Shown piece after piece: positions 58,301 through 64,000 of a stretch of 64,000 nucleotides of DNA. Location: contig NC_081413.1 of assembly GCF_030272615.1 (NCBI RefSeq), forward strand, positions 564,014,010 to 564,078,009, in the 5' to 3' direction. A program made the position numbers and the translations under genes. How positions within the stretch are numbered: the stretch's first letter is position 1; each line of letters starts with the position of its first letter. This DNA comes from Cryptomeria japonica (Eukaryota > Streptophyta > Pinopsida > Cupressales > Cupressaceae). The notes under the pieces were generated by a model. The model searched no databases. It saw only the letters and a list, made by a program, of their open reading frames with translations, and was not told the DNA's origin.

Positions 58301-61300
58301 ATATGCAAATATATATCTTTGGATTGGGTGTAATTCAGACACCAGAGCTAATCATGAAATTCAACAATACCTATGCTTAATCGTTGACCATCTACCCATA
58401 AAATGAATCTAAACAATATATTTACATGCCATTCTTAATGATCGAGGATTGGAAGAAAGCGAAAAAGAAGATGACAATGACACAATGTCAACTAATATAT
58501 GCTTTGTTCAACGGGGTTGCACCCCCCAACCAAGCGTTTCCAAGATGTCTCCCTCAAAGAGGGGCTGTTTTCAAGACGTCCCCATGGTTTAGAGATGATA
58601 TCATGAAGACTCTAGGATGCTTAGGGGACTTCCAGGCATCTCCTGACCACACCCAAGACTCCCAAGCATCCCCAACAACAGATCAGTAAAAAAATCAATT
58701 TTAAAAAATACATTAGTGCTTTATCCCTCATTAAGGCATCAAATTTTGTCCAAGCACGCCAAAAGGTAAAGGCCTTCTTGCAGAGGAACAAGTATTGGCA
58801 TATATTGAAGAGCAAGCAAAAGCAGACGAAGCAACAGGCAAAATAGCTACAGTGGCTCATCTTTTGGCCAAGACTAAGAAAGAATCGAAAGCCTCTCCAT
58901 CACCTTCCAATCTTGAACCTATAGAAGGCCATCCATTCTTGTATGTACCTCAGGAACAACCTGTGACACATAAGAGAGCAAAGGGACCCTTGGAAATGGC
59001 ATTTCACAATGAGGGTAGAGAGACTGTTGAGCAAGATATAGCTAGATGTATCTATGCTAATAAATTGGCATTTAATGTTGTTCGCTCACCTTAATGGCAA
59101 AAAATGGTGAGATCAATTAATGAGGCTCCGAAGGGGTTCAAGGGCCCAAGTTATGAGAAAGTGTGATCTTCCTTATTCGACAAAAAGCTGGAACATGTAG
59201 AGGACTCCTTGAAGCCCATCAAGGATTCATGGGACAAAACAGGGGTGTCCATTGTATCTGATGGATGGAAATATGCAAGAAATCGCCAATTGATCAATGT
59301 TATTGCAGTCTTCCCTAAAGAGGCAGTGTTTTGAGAGCAGTGGATTGTGAAGGGCAGGTTAAGGACGGTCCACTTATTGCTAGCATTCTTTGCCGAGCTA
59401 TTGAGGAAGTTGGCCATTGGAATGTTGTTCAAGATGTAATAAACAATGCCAAAAACTGTAGGGCTGCTGGGTTATTAGTTGAGGAGCGCTATTCACACAT
59501 TTTTTGGACACCTTGTGCTGTCCACTCACTCAACCTAATGCTGCAAAAAATCGACAACAAAGTTGAATGGACAAAGCAGGTGTATGCTGATGTTAAGGAG
59601 ATCCAAATGTTCATCACCAACCACCATATGTAACAACATGTATTTAGACAATTCTCAAGATTGGAGCTGTTGAAGGTAAGTTGAATAAAAAATATGTTTT
59701 ACTTTAGTAAACTTTTTAATTTTATTTTAATTTTATTTTTTTATTATTTTGATTTTGAAATAGGTTGTTAAAGACCCGTTTTGACTCCAACACACTAGTG
59801 TTGAGACGACTTATGAAGGTTCGTGAGGCACTACCTAGGATGGTAATCAGCCCTAATTGGAGCACATGGAGGCAATCTAGCAATACAAAGGCAGCAAACA
59901 CTAGGATATGATACTAGGCAACACTTGGTGGGATCGTACCTCTTGAGTTTCACTGAGCCTATATTAAGCGTAATCCATTATACTGACATGGATAGGCCTT
60001 GTTTGGGTGTGGTATATGATGACATCAATGATCGAGAAGATTAAAGTCATCATAAATGAAAAGAGCAAGATCCCGAAGAAACACTCTTCAAAGAACTACA
60101 GCAAATCATGGTGGAGACATGAAACAAAATGACCACTACATTGCATCTCCTTGCCTTTGCATGGAATCCCAAGTATTGTAGTCAGCAGCTCCCTACTGGC
60201 ACAAGAGTTGCCCCATATAGAGATCCCAAAGTTGCTAAAGGGTACAAGGCAGCCCTTCACAAACTCTTTCACCATGACATACAAGCTGAAGCGAGGGCTG
60301 AATTCATGAGTTTTGCAAGCACAAATGATTGTGGTCGTGAAGCTCTTTAGAACAAGTGTATAGGGTTGATGCTCCTAGTTGGTGGTACTTCCATGGAGAA
60401 TCAAACCAGCACCTACAACCTCTTGCCATCAAAATTTTATCACAAGTTCGTTCTTAGTTTTATAAAAAAAAATCTTCTATCTTGATTTTAAGTTTATTGT
60501 TTTATTTATATTTTAATTTTATTTATAAATCTCTAATTTCAAAATCTTGATAGGTTGCTAGTTCATCTTCATCTAAGAGGAATTGGAGTACATACTCCTT
60601 CATCCACTCAATAAAGCACAATAGACTACACTCCAAAAAGGCAGAGGACTTGGTCTTTGTGCATTCAAACTTGTGGCTCCTCACACACAAAGAAAATTCC
60701 TACAAACAAGGGGAGACAAAGCAGTGGGATAATGATCCAGAGAATGCTGAGTTGGATGATTCAATTTCCCGCCTTGCTGCACTTGGAGTTGATGATGACC
60801 ATGAGCTACCTAGTGATCATGAGACTGAGAATACTAGTACCACTGCCAATGCTAGTGCCAATATAGTAAAATGACACTTTCTCTTACAATCAGTTTCCAT
60901 TAAAAATAGCTTTAAATAAATGTCAGCTCATAATTGTAATCATAGAGATAATATCAGGCCATATGTTGAAAAAGAACACTCCTCATTTTCCCAGAAACCC
61001 AAATGGGTTGCTGAGGAATGTTGACGAGGTAGTTAAGAGTTTTGCTGGTCCATTCACCTCTGATTGTGTGCAGGAATCCGGAGCTGCCTATGCTAGAAGC
61101 AATGAGGCAGATGGTGCAAGAGAAGCAGTGAAGGATGGCTACCTTCATTTTGTGTTAGCAACAAGATTGGATGCATTACAAGGGTGCCTTTTGGAATCCA
61201 AATCTGCAGAGGAAGGAATGCATACGTATGTTGTTGCTGTATGTTTGTTACCAGAATTGACAGTGGATCTTCATATACAGTATGGCAGAGAGTTTGGCAG

Positions 61301-63331
61301 AGCTCTGAAAGAAGTAAAAGCTTTAAAGAAAATTCCCTTGCTGGAAATGGGTATTGAAGTAATGGGGGAAGCAGAAAATTATGCAAAGATAGGATTGATT
61401 TGTTGGTTTAATAATCTTTCGCACAATCTACTGGATTTGCATAAATGGGTGGCTTATACTCGGAAACCTTTTCTTACAGATTCCATTGTTATGCTGCCCT
61501 AAGGTCAGGAATTTCTCAATATTGAATATACAAATGCAGCTGAAAGAGAATTCATCCTTGCCAGGGGCCCATGGATCTGAGGCAACACTTTTCTCTTTGC
61601 CTTGGTAACCAAATTTTAATCTGTTGACAGGAAGTTACAGAGTTTTGCCAGTTTGGGTTGGTTGGCCTAATCTATCTCTACATTTCTGGATTGAATCTTC
61701 TTTCAAAAGCATTGGCAATAAACCTTGTTAAGTTCATCTATATTTGTTTTGGAACTTTAAAGCTCTCACATCCTACTTTTGCTCATATTTTGGTAGAAAT
61801 CAATTATGTCTTCCACTTGAGATATGTGGCTGAAGGTGGAAGACAATATTTGGAAGCAAAAACTTGACCATTACAGGCTTGCTTTTAGAAGTAGAAATTG
61901 TTTTGATCTTGGTTATTCATCGGATTTGTTTTTAAAGAAAAAAAAAAGAATACCCCTAGTAAGGCTTCCTGGTGGCAGAATGCAAAAACCATTTTATCAA
62001 ATTGTTGATGGCCATCTAGAAAAGCCTCTTTTTGCTAGAGCATCTAAATCTTTGGAGATTCGTTGTGAGGGGAGGTCCCATTCTTTAGAGGATTGCTTGG
62101 CAAACGACAAGACAGAGAGCAATGATGGCTAGGTGGAGACCACTTCTATTAAACCTCTGCCCATTAAGCATGTTTTACAGGTAGAGACAGAAGTTCCAAC
62201 TTTTGATTCAGTAGAAATAAATATTTTAGGGATTTCAAGTGAGCTCTACTCTAAGGAGTTTTCTGCTCTGCAAAAGTCTGATTCAAAAGCTATGACTTTG
62301 GATACTGCTTATGAGGCTCTCTCTTACGAAGAGGAGGATGAGGATATGGACTGGTAGACTTGTCCCATAAAAAGGGAGGTTAGACAATGGTCTCTAATAT
62401 TAAACCTCATTTGAGGAAGTAACCTTCTTATCAATAGGCTGTTAAACCTAGGATATTATTTGATAAGGATTTAAAGCATATCTGGTTTTATAGTGTACTG
62501 TAGCTGTTCACCCTGTTTTATTGTTCTTTCAAGGGAGTTGACCACAATAGAACCGACAAGTAATATACCAGCTCAAATGTTTACCCACCTCGCAGAATGA
62601 AACAGTTCAACCTTCACCCTTCCCCTGACTCCCATTGTAGAGTGTCTCTCAGTGTAATTACTATGGTGTATGGTGTATCCTAAAATCAGACAATAGTCAC
62701 ATTATCATCATGAAAGTCATAATTTTCAACAACCCATTCATCAGAAGCTACATCATGATGTAAGGATGACAAAGATATAACCCTTTACAAAAACAAAACC
62801 TGTCCCAAATTAGAAAAACCATGCTTGTACTTGAGATTGAAGCGGTTCTACTCAAAATACGTTTTAAAATATTATGCCTCTCGAAGAACAATTCTGGATG
62901 GAGGATGGTCTACCTGGTAAGCCAACTTGGTCCGAACTAAATCCAGAGGATAGGTGCACAGAACTGCAGTGCCTCCGGCAACTGATCCAGCTAAAAGATC
63001 CACAATAGGACCTGTTCCCATAGCAGGACAATTATTTATAATCCAGCAGCGATATTGCTCATATGTCATAAAATGTAATGCCGCATAAGGAACGATTCTA
63101 AGAACACTAGCTCCATTTCCTCTGGAAAAACAGATGAAATGAAGATCAGAATAAACTCCATAAAGAAAAAAGGTGATTTGGCAGTGAAAAGAAACATTAA
63201 GAAAAAATCACAAATAAGAGCTTCTTAAGGAGATTGTTATCACACTTGTAAAACCCAAAGACGCCTTCATTTTGTAAGATTTTTCCCAGAGACTTCCACA
63301 CTCCAAGGTTGTGAAAATCACTATGCCTTGT
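46200..63331 (-). CDS. CoAc: mitochondrial coenzyme A carrier-like protein (SLC25/CoAc type), 3' six exons
   Basis: Six minus-strand exons (63331-63246, 63121-62914, 57244-57109, 47029-46845, 46669-46520, 46301-46200) join in phase with GT-AG introns into 288 codons plus a TGA. The product is a mitochondrial carrier. Carrier signatures are [10 protein letters not shown] in the second repeat and [10 protein letters not shown] in the third. The first repeat's signature and about 40 N-terminal residues must lie right of the window. [38 protein letters not shown] and [19 protein letters not shown]-like segments closely match plant CoA carriers, which import CoA across the mitochondrial inner membrane. 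A related adenine-nucleotide carrier is the alternative. Introns of 10.1 and 5.7 kb are full of transposons, yet no exon is damaged. Confidence 0.9.
46520..46669 (-). CDS. CoAc: carrier gene, exon
   Basis: 50 codons, phase 0 at both ends. It contains [19 protein letters not shown], the matrix-loop motif of the third repeat, then AGLSINYLK. The donor is GTAATC. The preceding intron (46670-46844) is 175 bp. Confidence 0.93.
46845..47029 (-). CDS. CoAc: carrier gene, exon
   Basis: 185 bases, phase 1 in and phase 0 out. It encodes [20 protein letters not shown], the end of the second repeat. The third-repeat signature [12 protein letters not shown] closes the exon. The acceptor is TTTTTTCAG. Confidence 0.95.
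47030..48360. other. intron sequence left of hAT1
   Basis: No coding motif is visible. Seen: a direct repeat AGAGTGTTTxTCCAxGTTTxGG (47457 and 47505), a C-rich run at 47943-47967 and a 20-bp tandem duplication CCCAGGGTTGTCATGACAT (48041-48080). Words of the GGCATCTCC / GCATCCCC type around 47990-48090 recur at 56380-56540 and 58505-58680. Confidence 0.5.
48369..48600 (+). repeat. hAT1 left subterminal repeats
   Basis: A GC-rich, CpG-rich cluster of GGGTTCGACC and its complement GGTCGAACCC, with GGGCGGCTGGGCGGCCC occurring twice (about 48532 and 48581). Subterminal motif clusters are where hAT transposases bind. The open frames here are by-products of the repeats. Confidence 0.85.
49008..51484 (+). 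pseudogene. hAT1 transposase (BED finger, DUF659, hAT dimerisation), frameshifted
   Basis: Exons 49008-50148, 50294-50994 and 51125-51484 are separated by GT-AG introns. A BED-type finger (WKCHGC ... H ... KKC) lies at 49130-49240. DUF659 contains [13 protein letters not shown] and [13 protein letters not shown] (catalytic Asp residues). The C-terminal hAT dimerisation region contains [17 protein letters not shown] (51131-51180), and the tail is acidic. Lesions are a one-base frameshift near 49424-49434 and another at the second exon start (50294-50298). The enzyme would cut and paste its element. hAT3 at 58.7 kb is the same family, with introns at the same places. Confidence 0.88.
51730..51915 (+). 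repeat. hAT2 left subterminal repeats (GACTCGCGAGTC)
   Basis: About 16 ACTCG or CGAGT words in about 180 bp, several joined as the palindrome GACTCGCGAGTC. About eight more CGAGTC words lie at the right end (55205-55300). The density of CpG is far above the surroundings. Confidence 0.88.
52292..54908 (+). CDS. hAT2 transposase, four exons, intact
   Basis: Exons 52292-53626, 53735-54070, 54204-54276 and 54379-54908 join in phase (0, 0, 1) by GT-AG introns into 757 codons plus TAG. A BED zinc finger occupies about residues 30-65 (C34, C37, H51, C63). DUF659 covers about 165-330 with LSDGWTD (D243) and ITDN (D304), then [10 protein letters not shown]. The hAT dimerisation segment carries CERNWS around 611-616 with the third catalytic acid. 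The tail (about 700-735) is a run of Asp and Glu. It acts in the nucleus as a DNA-cutting transposase on the flanking repeats. I see no stop or shift. The start ATG follows a T-rich leader with no in-frame upstream ATG of note. Confidence 0.88.
55205..55300 (-). repeat. hAT2 right subterminal repeats
   Basis: Eight or so CGAGTCT/CGAGTCC words, inverted relative to the left end. They end in the terminal inverted repeat ...TTTTCAACTATG at 55310. Confidence 0.85.
55463..56607. other. intron sequence between hAT1 and the SINE
   Basis: No gene. A C-rich stretch (55575-55660, CCACCGTCCCC ... CATCCCCGAAAC) and a segment at 56380-56540 with GGCATCC/GCATCCCC words look like ends of other decayed hAT-like elements. 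I cannot pair them. Confidence 0.45.
56620..56936 (+). mobile_element. tRNA-type SINE with 12-bp target duplication
   Basis: It is flanked by the perfect 12-bp duplication ATTCCTTCCTAT (56608-56619 and 56937-56948). The 5' part has CCCTTGGTCTACTAGTGAAG and a B-box-like GATCGAGTC (GWTCRANNC). The 3' end is A/T-rich (AAAAAAAATTTAAAAAG). The 5' half matches 34947-35112. At about 317 bases it is long for a SINE, so a composite is possible. It is moved by LINE machinery in trans and makes no protein. Confidence 0.85.
57109..57244 (-). CDS. CoAc: carrier gene, exon
   Basis: 136 bases, phase 0 in and phase 1 out. It encodes [19 protein letters not shown] followed by RGVG, the matrix loop and start of the even-numbered helix of the second repeat. 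It is followed on the minus strand by a 10,079-bp intron that holds hAT1, hAT2 and a SINE. Confidence 0.95.
57245..58734. other. intron sequence left of hAT3
   Basis: No gene recognised. GC-richer words (GATGTCTCCCTC, GACGTCCCC, GGCATCTCC, GCATCCCC) cluster at 58505-58680 just before the hAT3 coding remnant and may be its subterminal region. The open frames at 58218-58689 lack known motifs. Confidence 0.45.
58735..60874 (+). pseudogene. hAT3 transposase remnant, same family as hAT1
   Basis: [50 protein letters not shown] and a C-terminal [11 protein letters not shown] align with hAT1 in order. The introns are at the same positions (59676-59763; 60446-60553, whose donor is altered to GTTCGT). 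The N-terminal finger is missing, stops occur near 59093 and 59163, and there are several shifts. The ends of the transposon are not recognised. It lies antisense in the carrier gene intron. Confidence 0.85.
60963..62357 (+). pseudogene. LINE ORF1-type remnant (DUF4283 region)
   Basis: One frame at 60963-61502 contains [20 protein letters not shown] near 61390-61445. It is followed by [12 protein letters not shown], then in another frame [17 protein letters not shown] (61648-61698), which is the DUF4283 pattern of plant LINE ORF1 proteins. A decayed zinc-knuckle segment follows ([20 protein letters not shown], then [10 protein letters not shown]; 61827-61920), and an acidic end at 62357. ORF1 proteins bind the element RNA. 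No ORF2 (endonuclease, reverse transcriptase) is seen before the next carrier exon, so it is a fragment. Confidence 0.72.
62358..62913. other. intron end, nothing recognised
   Basis: Non-coding sequence between the LINE remnant and the carrier exon, read as part of the 5,669-bp intron. Confidence 0.5.
62914..63121 (-). CDS. CoAc: carrier gene, exon
   Basis: 208 bases, phase 2 in and phase 0 out. It starts inside the Lys codon of FYKGNG, carries [16 protein letters not shown] and ends with the second-repeat signature [10 protein letters not shown] and LAYQ. The following intron (57245-62913, 5,669 bp) holds the hAT3 and LINE remnants. Confidence 0.95.
63246..63331 (-). CDS. CoAc: carrier gene, first exon inside the window
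   Basis: 86 bases, phase 0 in and phase 2 out. It encodes [19 protein letters not shown], the matrix loop of the first carrier repeat. The 124-bp intron 63122-63245 follows. An intron starts upstream at 63332, so at least one more coding exon is to the right of 64000. Confidence 0.92.
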
Positions 63332-64000
63332 CTGCAAACATAGAGTAAGATTCCAAGCAAAGATTGTTATACATAGAAATTTCAAACAAACAATCAGATA
63401 TAATCATATAACAAATCACCTACTATAAAATCTTACAGCTACTAGATCTGATTTTTCCCAATACCCTCATTCTTTAATGATATTGCTCAGATGTGTGTTC
63501 CCCATTTCCTAAGTACATTTCAAATTTAAAGTTATAATTGTGAGATTTCCCAGTAGAATCACTTTTTTTGTTAATTCTGAAAATCAGTAATCGATGCATT
63601 GGAAAGACACTGATACATAAAATGACGACCAATAGCTGTTCTGAAAATCAGTACAACATCCTATAAATTATCCTCTAAAAACCCAACCAAACTTAGGATA
63701 ATCCAATCAACTTATTAAAATATGGCAAGAATCTTAAGGCCTAATTCTAAAATCACCCAGCCAAACTTGGGATAATCCAATCAACTTATTAAAATATGCC
63801 AAAGGCCTTGAGCAATAGCAAAAGTAAACATGTACTCGTAGCACAGGGATAACTTTTGCTCTCATTCAAGGAACACACTCCTACTGTTTAAGCATAAAAA
63901 AAAACTAATCTTTGTTGCATCTTCATTCAAACTATCAAGAATAGGAATGTCTAAAATCTACAGAACGGTAAAAACAAAACAGGAGAAAGAAACAAAGGCC
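63332..64000. other. carrier gene intron running off the window
   Basis: No coding exon with carrier motifs is visible on the minus strand. A short direct repeat around AACCAAACTTxGGATAATCCAATCAACTTATTAAAATATG (near 63683 and 63763) is the only structure noticed. Confidence 0.5.

Overview
This is plant nuclear DNA. It has spliced genes with GT-AG introns, Ty3/gypsy and Ty1/copia LTR retrotransposons, hAT DNA transposons, a LINE and tRNA-type SINEs. Multi-kilobase introns packed with transposons and the number of old, decayed LTR elements suggest a gymnosperm, probably a conifer, but nothing here fixes the species. I see no tRNA or rRNA gene, no CRISPR array and no bacterial feature.

Left part (1-28.8 kb): nested LTR retrotransposons. 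A candidate LTR fragment (483-1650) is cut by a chromovirus-type Ty3/gypsy element (1656-26446, target duplication CTATC). That element is split at its RNase H/integrase boundary by an 18.6-kb Tat-like Ty3/gypsy element on the minus strand (5586-24228, target duplication GAATA). The inner element carries gag, protease, a G-patch-like domain, reverse transcriptase, a second (plant/archaeal-type) RNase H and integrase on the minus strand. Between its integrase and its 3' LTR it carries a plus-strand gene for a plant mobile domain (PMD/MAIN-like) protein. Both its gag leader and the PMD gene's 5' region hold a dense tract of one short motif (AGCGCTATTGT / AGCACTTTTGT), in the same orientation relative to the gene downstream. 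A solo LTR of the same family (27395-28824, target duplication ACAGT) lies just outside.

Middle part (28.8-45.7 kb): a decayed plus-strand Ty3/gypsy element with an initiator-Met primer site, a compound fold-back repeat (33603-34167), a SINE, a short promoter-like segment with a broken ORF, two decayed copia pieces in opposite orientations, a GC-richer LINE-like segment, and AT-rich DNA in which I recognise nothing.

Right part (45.9-64 kb): the 3' six exons of one minus-strand gene for a mitochondrial carrier that closely resembles the plant mitochondrial coenzyme A carriers (CoAc type). All visible exons are intact and in phase; the 5' exon(s) lie beyond the window. Its 10.1-kb intron holds a hAT element (hAT1, target duplication CAATAAAT) that is itself interrupted by a second hAT (hAT2). 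hAT2 has matching terminal inverted repeats and a four-exon, 757-codon transposase gene without a visible lesion. The same intron holds a SINE with a perfect 12-bp target duplication. The 5.7-kb intron holds a third, decayed hAT and a LINE ORF1 remnant. All five of these insertions are antisense to the carrier gene.
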